From the NCBI RefSeq assembly GCF_000090795.2, contig NW_003546294.1, positions 84,406-148,405 on the forward strand: a stretch of 64,000 bases of DNA, in the 5' to 3' direction. Numbering within the stretch: the first letter of the stretch is position 1; every line of letters starts with the position of its first letter. Source of the DNA: Amphimedon queenslandica. Lineage: Eukaryota > Porifera > Demospongiae > Haplosclerida > Niphatidae. The notes below the pieces were generated by a model, which had not been told where the DNA came from, ran no database searches, and was given only the letters and a program-made list of their open reading frames with translations. The position numbers and the translations under genes were made by a program. Of the stretch, positions 1 to 13,005 are shown piece after piece.

Positions 1-701
1 ATTCTAATAATAATAATAATAATAACAACAATGAACGGGGTATTCTAGTTGTATCTTAATTTAATTTTAGTTGAGCGTGCGACATTTTTGTCATTAGTAA
101 TTCAATCACTAATAATTAATTTGCTTTATCTCCTATTAACTCTCTCTATTATATGTATAGTTAATCAAATATTAGCAGTACAACTTGTGAATGTGCTAGC
201 CACTTATGTGAAGTGTTACATATACAATACACATACATGTATATTGCGCACACAATTATACACAAACACATAGAAATGTACCTACATGTACATGTACATG
301 TATACTATATACATATATACATGTACATGTATACTATATACACGTGTACATGTATATGCATATGCCTCCTCCACCTCTCACCCTTTAATTACTAGTTTTT
401 ACTACACACAAATTGTATATGTACATACATATGTACTATACTGATATAATGTAGTAGGAGTGTGTGTACGTGCGTGTGTATTAGCAGTGGAATTATAATG
501 AGTACAAAAAGGAAACTAACAAGGAACATAAAAGCGTGTATATCTATACACTATTGGTACCACACCTGTAATATACCTACAGTACACTACATAATACACA
601 CACACATGCATATACATGTACATAATAACTCTTCTTAAATGTAAATACACACACATATACTGTATCAATATTCTTATTCTTATTATTATTATTATTATTA
701 C
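1..701. other. CLASP intron at left edge, low-complexity
   Basis: No coding exon could be supported here. The stretch lies downstream of the last visible CLASP exon (minus strand) and is AT-rich, with TACATG and ATACAC microsatellite runs around 225-360 and an AT trinucleotide run near 680-700. The small open frames here are repetitive and have no recognisable domain. The next CLASP exon presumably lies left of the window. Confidence 0.6.
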
Positions 702-3700
702 CTGTATTATTACTTTCACACAGACATTAGCTGATGAAGCCATCACTTTAGCTGAATTAGGTAGAAGGGCTATTAGATGTGGTAGCATTAGCTCAGCAAA
801 CTGGAGCAGGTCAACCCTCAAATGAACAGCAAGGCAGGCAAGAGTCACACAAGCCTCTCGTACCACCTGAGACCTGAGGTCTTTCAAGGCACTCTGGTAG
901 GGTATCTCAAGGCCTCGTAGTTGAGAAACAAAGTTTTGATAGTCGACAACTTCAGATTGAATGACAGCCCTGAGCTCTTTGAGGGAGGATACCCTGGTGT
1001 CCCACTGAGCGTCTTTGTTGCTTAGGACTTTTGATATGGAGTCCATTATCCTGTCAATATCAGCCTGAGTGAATATCTGAGAGAGGGAGGGAGGGAGGGA
1101 GGGAGGGAGGGAGAGGGAGGGAGGAAGAGGGAGAGAGAGAGAAAGAGAGAGAGGATGGAGAGAGAAATAGAGTAACTATATAATATAGTGTATACTAGAG
1201 GCACAAGAGAAAGAAATACATGTACAAATGTATATGTAATTATGTAGGACATAAAATTAAAAGAGTGAGAGGTCAGATGGGCATACATTCAAATGTGGTA
1301 CATCAGTGTATGACTTCTCAAACTGAGCTTCATCAATAGCTCCAGAGCTACTCCCTCCATTACTGACAGGAGCTGAACCCTTCCTCTTCCCTCCACCACT
1401 TGTTACTGGGCCAGATCCTTGTCCCTTGCTAGCTGAAGCACTTGAAGAACAAGAGGAGAGTGAACCACTCTATTACAAAAGAAAAAGACTTGAGATCAGT
1501 ATACCCTCTTTCTTAATGTATTGGGGTTTGGTCCTACTACAGTGTATATACATGCATTACATGCATAATGTTGTTATCAATTTAGCTTTTTAAAAATGAA
1601 TTTACATGTACACACATGTACATGTGTACATGTAGGCAGTACACACTATTAAAAGGACAATTAATTTACAAGTATAATTATAAACTCAATTATTACTAAC
1701 TCATGGGTACCTCGTCTCCATCTTCTCCACTCTCTTTGTCCAACTCGTCAAATTTTTGTAAAATGAGTTGAAGTTTAGCAGCCGGTATGTTAGTCCTCTT
1801 TGTGATGTCAATACGAACCTTCACTCCCACGTGACGATATATTTCCACCAACGACTCAATGGCTACAGATCTCACCTGAGCATTAGCATCGCCCAATAAT
1901 TCACATATTGAGCCAACGTATTTAGATACTGAAATTTGACTAGTACCAAAACTAAGGAAAAAAAAACAATATGCTTTAATTTTTCTATGATTATTTACAA
2001 TAAATTATACAGTACTTAAGTTTAAACTATACTGCTAATAAATGTATAGTCATTGAATATTTAATTACAGCATAAGTTTACAGCTAACACTCAGTTACTC
2101 ACATCCATTGTTACATATAATGTTAATGTATTATTTCTTTATTATTTTGACTCACAAGCTAAGTGTTCTAGTTATACACAGGAGCCCTTGCTCTTTAACT
2201 CGCCAGTTTTTATGAGTTAGAATACCTTCCAAGACAGTGTCCAGTAGTTTCTAAAACAACAAAAAATGATAATAAATAAATAAATAATTACATGATTACT
2301 CATACATGTACAGAGAACAACTGTCTATACTCCCAATTCTGTCCCTATTATGTACATGTACATGTACATGTACATGTGTACATGTACATGTACTCCTTCC
2401 CCCCTCTCTCTTCCTCTCCTTACTTGTGGTGAAGTGACAGTATCCTGCATTATCTGCTGTATAAGTACTTGAGTTTTCTCTCTAACAGAGTCTTTAGCAT
2501 CTCCAAGCTTCTCTCTTATTACTGGTAACACTGTAGAGATTAAAAAAATTTTTAAATGACCACTAATATAATAATGAAAAAATAAGAGAACATATTTCAT
2601 ATCGTTCAGCTCCTGCCTCTACAGATATCCCTTTCATTTTCTCTTTCTTATTATGACGTATCACGTGTAAAATAGAAAAAAACAACACAAATAAGTACAT
2701 AGCTAATAGACAGCTCCAATGGTAAAGTGGAAAGTGTCATACTGTACACTACACAACTACATGTATATGTGCCAAAGAATCAGAGAAAAGGAGAAGTATG
2801 GGCAATAGTATGGGCAATAGTATGGGCTATATTATTGCTATGCAAAGAATCCTGGGCTGGTAATAGCTATACAGGAACATTTCAAAGTTGGCCTCAATTG
2901 GCAGCTGCACCCACAAACCAAACCAAATGACATACATTACATACAAGTAGGGGCCACTCTACAATGTATACTGACCATACAAAATACTTCCATTGCTATA
3001 ATTTGCTATAGGAATATGCATATGGCGATTTAAATTTGTAATTTAGTAAAAACGAGACACAGAACATGCTGTCGTCTCGTGTGCCTATCTGGGCATTGTT
3101 TACTCATAAGAAGATATCTCTTGACACTATGGGGACTTATGTTAGTAGCAGCTGTAACACAATAACACATAAACATATGTGAACATATTATACTGTACTA
3201 CTCACATTAATACACAATAATATGTACATACATGTATTGTACCATACATTAATATGTACATATTGTATTATATAGTACATCTACATATACCCACTTACAT
3301 ATGCTAATGTAATGCTTGAATTTCTCTTTAAATTGTATTATTATCATTATTAGCAGATCCATTGCTTGGAGACTCATCTGTGGAGAGGAAAGGAAGTCAA
3401 AAGAGGGATCACATAATTAATGAAATTACACCAAAAAGCAGCAATAGAAATTAAAGCTTTGATAGTTACACAATATGTGTCATATATTGATATGTGTCAT
3501 GTACATGTATGTGCAATAATGTTGCAATATACATGTACATGTTATTGATGACTTATTAATAATGCAGTAAATAATATATACACATGTATGTTTTACTTAA
3601 ACGAATGCTATAAAATGTTATGTTACATAATGCACACATTAATAATTGTATAATAAACAAACCAGATTGTTACTTCCAACAACAGTCTGGGCATTAAATA

Positions 3701-4162
3701 GAAACCCTAATAACTACAAATCACGCATGGGCAATAAATAGAATCAACTCTCAGAAATACGAATTGAAATGATTAGAAAGTGTGACGGGCATTAAATAGA
3801 ACAGCAAAAAAATGACCGACGGTACTAGAAATAATAGTACATTTAAATAATAATTAAATAATAATAAAACTATAGGGAATTAGTGAAAAGGTAAGAGCAT
3901 GTACGACACATGTATAATACATGTATTTCTGCCCATAATGTGTTGAAGATAGAGAAATATTTCCAATATTCATTTCTTTATCTCTTACTCTAAAATTGCT
4001 GCTGGACATCCAGTTGGCTAATCCCTTAATTAATTCCTCTAAATCCTCAAACTCTGCCAACTGGTTCTCTTCATTTCTCAAATATTCCAATAACTGTTCC
4101 CCTGCCTGGAGTCGAGTGTGCGTGTCCGTGTGCAATACGCCGGCTAGGATCTTGGCCTCCAT
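702..4162 (-). CDS. CLASP: CLASP (CLIP-associating protein), N-terminal part; gene continues off the left edge
   Basis: CLASPs bind microtubule plus ends and kinetochores through TOG domains and promote microtubule rescue. Visible exons on the minus strand are about 3989-4162, 3299-3377, 2424-2530, 2156-2250, 1701-1951, 1287-1469 and 702-1076. The start ATG at 4162 gives MEAKILAGVL. The TOG1 part includes LPVIREKLGDAKDSVRE and VRSVAIESLVEIYRHVGVKV, both close to animal CLASP. A Ser/Gly-rich linker (exon 1287-1469) leads to TOG2, with LKDLRSQVVREACVTLACLA and LLPNSAKVMASSANVCV. The last visible donor is CAG|GTAATA near 701. The remaining TOG3 and C-terminal parts are outside the window. The gene is head-to-head with separase. 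Family assignment is very secure; vertebrate CLASP1/2 paralogy does not apply. Confidence 0.93.
1078..1155. repeat. GA-rich simple repeat in CLASP intron
   Basis: GGGA and GAGA units run just upstream (in the CLASP sense) of exon 702-1076. Read on the minus strand this is a long polypyrimidine tract (CTCTC, CCCTC) ending in the acceptor CTCTCAG at about 1077, so it probably doubles as the splice acceptor tract. Confidence 0.8.
2349..2392. repeat. (TACATG)n self-complementary microsatellite
   Basis: About seven units of TACATG/GTACAT in a CLASP intron. The unit ACATGT is its own reverse complement. Shorter copies of the same repeat recur across the window, for example at 288-346, 1610-1635, 17355-17372, 24415-24435 and 62585-62636. 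Confidence 0.85.
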
Positions 4163-4437
4163 GACTTCCTCCTTCTCCAAGGACTCGCACACTCTTTTTC
4201 AGATACAACCAGCCTCTGTTTGAAGAGAGAGGAGAGAGGGATGGCGATAAGTAATGGCGAGAAAGAGAGGAGAGGAACTGAGAATTATAACTAGTAGTTA
4301 ATTAACTCGTGGTATACGTATATACTAAACCAATACGTATACGGAGTATTAACTTGCCACGTGGTTTCCGTATATTTTAGACACGGAGTGGGTGGGGCTG
4401 GTCACGTGGTACATTAAGGGCGGGAAAATAGAAAAAG
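4163..4437. promoter_or_regulatory. CLASP/separase bidirectional promoter with E2F-like site and two E-boxes
   Basis: Only 275 bp separate the CLASP ATG (minus, 4162) from the separase ATG (plus, 4438). The interval contains GGCGGGAAAA at 4419-4428, which is the complement of the E2F consensus TTTTCCCGCC, 9 bp upstream of the separase ATG. It also contains two CACGTG E-boxes at 4358-4363 and 4403-4408. No TATA box is obvious. E2F control of separase would fit its cell-cycle role, but that is inference from the motif alone. Confidence 0.6.
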
Positions 4438-7400
4438 ATGGCGGGAGAGAATATTATTCTTTTAATCTCTAAGGACGAAATCACAGAAGAACTGGCCTCT
4501 GAGATGAAGGTTTGAATGCATTTACTAACTTTAAATTTTATTTCTCTCTTTAGGGCTACCTTTATCCTTTAAAATCTTCCAAGAAACAGAAGAAAAAAGC
4601 AGAAGATGATACAAAGGACATATTAAAATATCAAGACTTTGTCATTAAAGCCTTAGGCACTATTGTTAAGGTTCTCCCTCAATCCTCTCATCCTCTCTTG
4701 CTGCTAAAAATGGCTGAAGACTCTGTCTCTTTCTTCAATACGTCGGTAACAACAAACAAAGCCTCTTCTAACCTTTTCTACAAATATAACACAATACTTA
4801 TCCACTTGTCAAAGAAATCAATCAATTTTCTCACAGGCAAGGACCCCTCTCTTGCTGATAGAGCTATGGACATTATACAATCAACACTGCATGGTTTGTA
4901 TACTCAGTTGGCCAATGGCTTTATTCAGCATGAGAGAGAAGCACTGATAAAAGGGACGGCTTGTGTCCTGTGGAACGCAGCATCAAAATGGTCATCAATC
5001 CCGAGTAAAATAGAAAGAGTTTTGAATGTGTGTCGTCTCTCGATTGAATGTTATTTCTTGCTACCCTCTCATGTTTCTTCCGGATTAGAAAAAGCCCTCA
5101 TTATTGACAAGCAGTATCGTGCAGCTGTCAATAAAAATAATTCCGAGTCTCGATTGTCCCTGTCCTGTTTTCATGTCTCTCTACTAACTAATCCTGACCT
5201 TCTCCTCTCACTGGAAGGTTCTTCTCCATTAGACTGTCAAGCAATACTCCACATCATCCTTTGGCTAACTCTTGGCAGTTTGCCTAGTTGTGCTTTGAAG
5301 AATAGTAAAGAAGTCAATAAGTTTATTGATATGATCCAGAAAACACTTAAAAGGCACAGCAAGATTTGTAAGAGTAATGACCATACACTTGTAAAAGTAC
5401 TTGTATCTCTCCATCAGTTAGCAACTGCTAGTATATCTCAATCTCACCAGATTAATTCCTTACTGATTCGCTCTTTCCCTCCCTCTCTTCTCTCTACTGT
5501 TGATCTAAGTCTTCTCTCACCAAACCAGCTCATGTTTGTTGCTGAACTTATCCAATCCAGTTTATTAGAGATGAAGAATTTGAAATGGACTTCTCCGTTA
5601 TCTGCAGAAGCCTTTTCTTCTCTGAATATAATACTACAACTTTGCTGTCAATGTCTGGAGGGTCTGATTAAATCATTCAGTGTATCTCTGATAAGAAGCA
5701 AGCAGGCAATAACTTATGGTATAGTGATGGATATACTGATGGCCAGTCTGAGGCAGCCATCTTATGATACTAAACTCATTTCTCGGTGTCTTCCTTTAGT
5801 TGAGAGCTTGCGTGATCTTTTAAAAACTGTGCAACTTCCATTGCTTGAGGATCGTGAGGAAGTAGCTACCTACAGTTTCAATTTTGGCTTGGCACTCTAT
5901 CAGAGTAAATGTTACACTGAAGCTGCTCCATTGCTGAAAGTCGCCTGCGAAGAGTATCTTTATTGCTCTAAAGAGTCTGAAGATTTCGAGGAAAAGATAA
6001 TTGAAGTAATGTTTTAGAATTACACGTAGCATATATGGATACATGAATATGTGGTACATGGGATCAATAAAATTTTATACAAAATTCATATAAAAATTCC
6101 AATTTTGATTGGAATTAACTTAAAAATTTCTAAGCAATATAAGAACATGCATGTATAAAAATTATTTTTAAAAGGAGAGTTCTCTCGTAGCTATTTTCAG
6201 TGAAATTTGTCCAAAGAGTTGAAGACCATGTATGTACATGTACATAAACCTGAGTTTAGAGCTATTTAAATATTTGTAAAAAATCTGAATTTGAATCAAC
6301 TCAAAATTTCTAAGCAATATAAGAACATGTATATGCATCAGGAGAAAAATTATAAAAATGGAAAATTCTCTCAGTCTTTTTTTGACAAAATTTGGCCGTG
6401 ACAAAGTACTTGGTCTTTTACCCAATTTTTGAGCAAATTAATAAAAATTAATTTAGTCTTGAATCAGCTAAAATTTCTACGCAACATGAGGTTATGTACA
6501 ATGTTTATGTATCAGAAAAATCCCTAAATGGAGAATCTTCTCCTAAATCCTAATCATTTTTGATGAAATAATTTTATGCTGCGTAATTCAAAGTATGTGA
6601 GCGTTGCATCATGACTCAGGTAAATAATCTAATTAGACACATACAGTACTGCATCTATACTGTGTACATGTACATATTACATGTATACATTTAGGGTTTA
6701 GCTTTGTCATTGTGCCTATTTGAACTGAGCCTATGCTATAATAACATTTATTATGTCTATAGTCTGAATAGGAGAGAGCAGCTGTAATTAGATTTGAATC
6801 TTCTGTTCGGTTTTGTTGGTTTCATTACATCACTTTCTGTATCTTTATATAGTCATGATTTACTGTATTTCCTCCTTTATGTGTCATTAAATGTAATCAC
6901 CTTCCTACTCAATGTGTGTGTGCATACATGAAGCTGTACATATTCAACTGTAATGTATAGTCATTTCCGTATTTGCTCTTATTATCAATAATTAAAAATT
7001 AACACTACGATGTGGTACTGGTATTATTATTTTTATTTATTATTATTATTGTTTTAGGTTAAATTATTTATGAAATACACCTTGCTAGTCGAGTGCCTTG
7101 TAGAGTCAGGAGACTTTGCCTCCTCAGTGAGGACCATTGAAGAAATGTTGAGGACAATTTATGATAATAAAATCAATAATAAGACAATAATATTGACATG
7201 CTTGAACCAATTTATTACATGCAAGTGTCACTTGAGGGCTTCAACCAATTTTAATGAGGAATCTCTTTTATCAAGGTAATGCAAAAAAGCAATTTCTAGC
7301 ATTTTTTTGATTACCGTACAAGATGACCATGTACTGTTATACCACAGAAGTGGAATATTTTACTGCCTTTATTATTTAATTTGTTAAATTTTTACGTATT

Positions 7401-10400
7401 TTATTTTACGGCTTACATATGAGCTACTACAATGTATAAATTAATATAACTGAAAAAAATTTAACTGGTTTTTAATTTTACTTTTTTTGCTATTGTAAAA
7501 TTAAAGTCACCTTAAAATATGCCACTTTTACAGTATTCTTGTTTATTACACTATTAATACTCTTAATGATACATACTACAGGTCATCCCTTGATTGGTTG
7601 GAGTCCAGTCCTGATAATAAACTCAAATTCCTATATTTATCCCAAGAGCTCGAGGCCTCCCAGTCATTGATGCAAGACACAAGAGACTGGCAGTTGTCTC
7701 TCACTCTACAGCTCCTAGCACTTGAAGAGAACAAGAGATCCCATTATTATGCCTGGCTACTTATAAAGCAAGCAAGTCTTTCTCATAGTCTTCAGTCCAC
7801 TGATAGTCAGGGGTCACCATCTGATGTGCTCAGTAAAGCTATAGTGTTACTGAAATCATTACAAGATAGTGTTGACAGCAGGTGTATGAGTAGTGATCTG
7901 TTAGGATTGGCATATTTATGGAGGGGGATTTTCATGCATTCAAGTTGTATGAGGTGGGCATATGTACACGTGTGCATGTGTATTTAGTATTTTATCATTT
8001 CCTATCTGTTTGTGACTGCATGTTTTTGTGTTTTTATTTGCATTTTTATTTTGTTGTTTTAGTAAGTCGGAATCAATCATGTCATTAAAGGCCAATCGAG
8101 ATCTTTATGATGTTTTGGGCGTTAGTATAGATCATTGGAGCAAAGTTTTGAATCACATTGATAATATAAGAAAAGATTCAGTTAGTTTTATTATTATTAT
8201 TACTAGATCATTCAATTTAATTTTTCTCTCTCTTTTCCTCTCTCCCCTCTCCTTCTCTTTATTTCACAGCTATCTGTCAAGAAATGCTTTCTTAATTTCT
8301 CTTCGACCCTCCATCATTTAGTGTTGTTCTCTTCATTCACTAATGGGCTGCTCTTCCACAAGCTAACCCTCAGGCTACTTGACCTAATCATCACTCTCTC
8401 GGATCGCTTCTCCACTGCCTCTAGTCATGAATCGTTATATCAGTCACTAGCTAAGAAGGCAATGCTATTGCTGTATGAGAATGGACTCCACTCTATCAGT
8501 CCTGAGCTAAAATCTAAACTGGAGAAGACGGAAGTAATGGAATATTCGAGGGAACAGGAGGAGGTCTGTGTTGCTCAGCTGGAGTGCAAATTAGCTCTGG
8601 CCGCCATATTTATACAAAATGGAGAGGTTAGCCAATGGATATGTGTATGGGAATAATTCAATTATGTGATAAAAATTGGAAACTCCCTTTTTGAGTATTG
8701 GCACATTATTTTAGATGCCGTTTATTAGAATTGGCTCCAATTTTTTACATCTCATAAGTGTGTCAATATTTGAAGTGTTATTTGTTAATGATTATTGGTG
8801 TCCAAAGACCCATTTTTGACCCTTACATGTATACCATATGGTCCAAAGCCAACGTTTTAAACTCAAAAAAGATTTATTTCTGCATGGCCTAAAGCCCCCA
8901 TACACCAGGCAACATGTTGCCAGAAATAGAAGGCTGTTCTATTTCTGGCAACATGTTGCTTACAAGATCAAAGTAACCACAAATGTTGCAAGCAGCATGT
9001 TGCCTAATGTATGGGGGCCTTTAGGTAGAGGATGTTTAGATGTTGTCATGTGTCATAGCGTATGAATTTGCACTTGTCTTGCCAAAGATTATTTTGAGCT
9101 GTCATTAAATGCTAGACAACAAGAACAATTTGCCAATTATTCACTTTGAAGTTGTTCCTCATCTATAGAAATACAATTGTCATAATCAATGGTGTACATG
9201 TACATGTAGCTATAAACATGTACTCTTAATTTTCATAATAATAGTAATAATAATAATAATTCTCTTTCTCTCTTTTCTCACTCACTTATATTATTCTGAT
9301 AGTTAAATGATGCTCTTAGTTTATTTAAAGTTATTCTATCACATCCAGTCCTCACTCACTCCAGGTCTTTTGTCCACCACTTCCTCTCCTCAGCAGCTAC
9401 TCTACTATCCTTACTCCTCACCACTACTAATTACAGACCACCTATAAAAGAAGTAAATGAGATCCTCTCATTTATACTTCATAGTAAAAACGGTCATTGT
9501 GATTATAAAGACTGTGATTGTGATCATATTAGAACAGGGTTATTCAAATTGACTGATTTTGAGCTATCTTTTCACGCTCGTAAACTCACACATGGTCTTG
9601 TGTCTTTGCTAATGTCGTCATATTCTCCTAACTCTACCAAACCTAATCTTTCAGAGACTGGAGAAGATAATGTGATGGTACCAGAGTCTCACTTACTGGC
9701 GTCCCCTCCCTCCAAGGCCTGGGGACTATTCTCTTCTCTTTTATCCAATGCTTATAGTCTCTCTGGTCAGTATCTCTCTCGTGGGTTGATCAATGAGTCG
9801 TTGCTTTATGCTAAAGAAGGACTGGAACTGGCTAAGAAACTTCAGTTGTTGTATTGGTAAGGAAAACATAGAGTCTTACCTCATATACATGTATTTGCTT
9901 GATATCTACCATAGGGGCTGTAGGCCTGTTGTAGTTTTAACTGTATAATATACATGTATATATTCATGTGCTTAATATTTACTATCATTTTTGTGAGTGA
10001 ATTAGGTATATACAATCTGCTTCAGCTATGAATGTATGAATGTGCAAAAAAATACTTTCAATATTTTACAACTATAGCCTAAATAAATAACTAAAATATT
10101 ACTCTTACACGTATTAATTTCTTCTTCTTCTTCTTATTATTATTTATTCCTATTATTCACACAGGACTACCAAGTTTACCATTCACATGGCTAAGATTAG
10201 CATAACATCAGCTGATGTAGCTGCTTCCATTGAGCACATCCAAACAGCTACAGAATTAATGGGACTTGAGAAACAGACCATCATACCCTCCACTAGTAAA
10301 GATGTGAAATCAGTCGGGGAGTCAGTACCAGATACTGCTACATCAAGCACCAGGTCGGTCATTCGTAAACCTCAGTCTGCCACTAAAGCTAAATCAAAGA

Positions 10401-12932
10401 TTGATTTCAAACCGATAGCAAGAGCTACTAGGACTCCAGCGACTAGAAGATCGACCCGGTCTCGTGTGAAGGCTTCTGAGACTGCAACCCCTTTGCATCG
10501 TAGTACCAGAACTGAGTCTGTTAGTGTGCCCCAGTCTGGTGGCATTGTTAATCAACTCTGTGATGGTATTGAGGTCCTATCTCTTGGATCTCCAGGCATT
10601 ACTTCGGATTGTCATCATCAGTTTTTGATAGTCACACTCTCACTAATCGTCTCTCAGTATCATTTGCTGAATAAAGACACTAGTAGTTGTTTATCAGTCC
10701 TGGACAGTATTGCTAAACTGTTGAGTGATTTAAGAGAAGAGGTGGGCATCGAGTTGATCCTACCTCATGAAATAGACTCACTTCGTTTAAGAAGTAAAGC
10801 ACTCCTTGACTTGGGCAGTTTCACTGAGGCTAAAGCTCTTGAACGAAACAGACTTCTTCAGTCTTCCTCTCTCTCTCGCTGGATGCACCTACCAGCCATC
10901 AGGCTCCCTTTAGCAGGATTGTATTATAATATCTCCATTGCAACGATTGAGCTATTTCCATCCATCCAGGCTGATGGTATTTATTCTAATAACTTTAGAA
11001 CTAGCTCACGGGCTGAAGAAAAGGCACCTCCCGTAGTGACACAAAAGAAGAGAAGAGTGAGAAGGATTACTGACAGCGACGATGATGATGAAGAGGAGGA
11101 AGGAGGAGAGAAGGAGCTTTTAGGGTTTGCAATATCTCAGAGTTTGAGACCAGTCTTGTCATATTTGCTGTTAGCTTATCAGCTCCTTATGCCAGTGACT
11201 CTCTCTTGTCCTCTTGTGAGGGACCTCTATCAATCACTGGGTCACGTCTTCTCTGTGTTACATGTTGAATTATCGGCTCATTTCTTTCTACTCTCCTCCT
11301 CTGTCTCTCTCGAGCAGGAAGCAGTGTACTGGTTTGGAAGGAGAATCAGGTACAACTAGCCCCCCCTCCCCATGCACCAGGCAATATTATTATTCCCCCC
11401 CAGTGCACCAGGCAATATTATTATTCCCCCCAGTGCACCAGGCAATATTATTATTGCAGGAAATTTGTGGTTACTTTAATGTTGATAGAAGAGCTTTTTG
11501 CTCTGGACAACTGTGTTGCCTTAAGATCAAAGTAACCACAGATCACCTGTGCCTGTAGTGTAATAGAACTGCCTTTTGTATGCCATCAAGGGCTTTATAC
11601 TGTAACTTCACTGGAAGAGTCCATTTAATAGTGCATCATTTAATTGTTGATGCAATTGAAAGGACAAGTTCCCAATAATAGTCAATAGAGAGTTGATATT
11701 TTGTAAATCCTGTATAAACGGATATTAATTTGTTTTTGTTTATTATTTTTATTGTTATTTTTACTTTTAGAAAGGAAAATGGACACAGCCTCAAAGTGAT
11801 ATTATCAGAGATGGTATCAACCATAACCACCACCACCAGCAGTAGTGCCCCAGCCCCACCATCACTCTCACCTCTAATAAAGGCTCGTTCTATGCTCCAC
11901 CCATTGCCCCACCCACTACCACTGGACTACACGAGGAACATGAGAGGGAGCCTACCAGAGGATTGGGTATACTGTCTATGCACACTGACAGAGAGGGCCG
12001 GAGGGAAGAGGGTTCTGGTCATCATTAGAATTAAAAATAACCAAGATCCCATAGTGGTTAAAATCCCCCTGGGGGCCACAACTCAGGTAATGAGAGTACA
12101 TGTACTATAAAAAGTAGCTCCTTTGTGTGTAATGTAGGGTAATCACCTTAATATCAGAACCCATACTGAAATTACTTATGCTACCATACATATGCACACT
12201 AGTGTATGGACATACACTTATTAATTTGATACCTAATATAGAGTCTGTTTGTATGTGTATTATTTCCATTATTTGTACGTGTTTCTGTGTTTCAGTCACA
12301 TGCTTTGCTTCTGGATACACCCAGTATAATAGGGAACACATTCAAAATATTTATTATTGTCACTGCTAAGGAATGTCTTTGTTTATTTGTATAATTTGAT
12401 TTTTATTTCCATCCAGCAGGAGCAGCAGCCAGGTGATGAGGGAGTAACATGTGATCAATTAGAGTCAAAGTTCAATGCTGTAATGAGTGAGAGTGTGTCA
12501 ACTAGTGGATTGACTGATAGGACAGTTTGGTGGGGTGAGAGAATAAAACTAGACAAGCAGTTACAGGTACAGTCTAAGAGACAGTTTAACACTTTATGTA
12601 TATAGTGGACACCTCCATTTAATAGACAGCATGATCTATTGTATCAATTACATTTCTTATAAAATGACCTTTTCATGAAAGACACTTTTATTATAACTGA
12701 CAAGCTATTTGCCTCAAGTGTCTGTTATATAGAAGCTACACTGTACTTTGATGTACTAATTGTACTTCCATATAATGTCAAAGGTCAATTTCAAGCCTCA
12801 TTAATCACCTTTTGAATATAGTTAAAACTTGCATTGCTATTGTGTAACCAACCATGAATATTACAGAATATTCTAGAAGCATACAGTTACTACAGTACTG
12901 AATTATTAGTATTATTATTATTATTATTATTA

Positions 12933-13005
<73 letters not shown>

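Noticed and set aside
49-395. Two small open frames at the left edge
   Set aside because: Low-complexity ATACAC/TACATG sequence; no start context or homology.
6007-7057. Possible separate gene in the 1-kb separase intron 2
   Set aside because: The open frames come from antisense copies of tandem repeat family A; the separase frame resumes in phase at 7058.
11371-11458. Three regularly spaced direct repeats resembling a CRISPR array
   Set aside because: The spacers are near-identical C-rich junctions, the host is a eukaryote, and the unit matches the end of a MITE at 8888.
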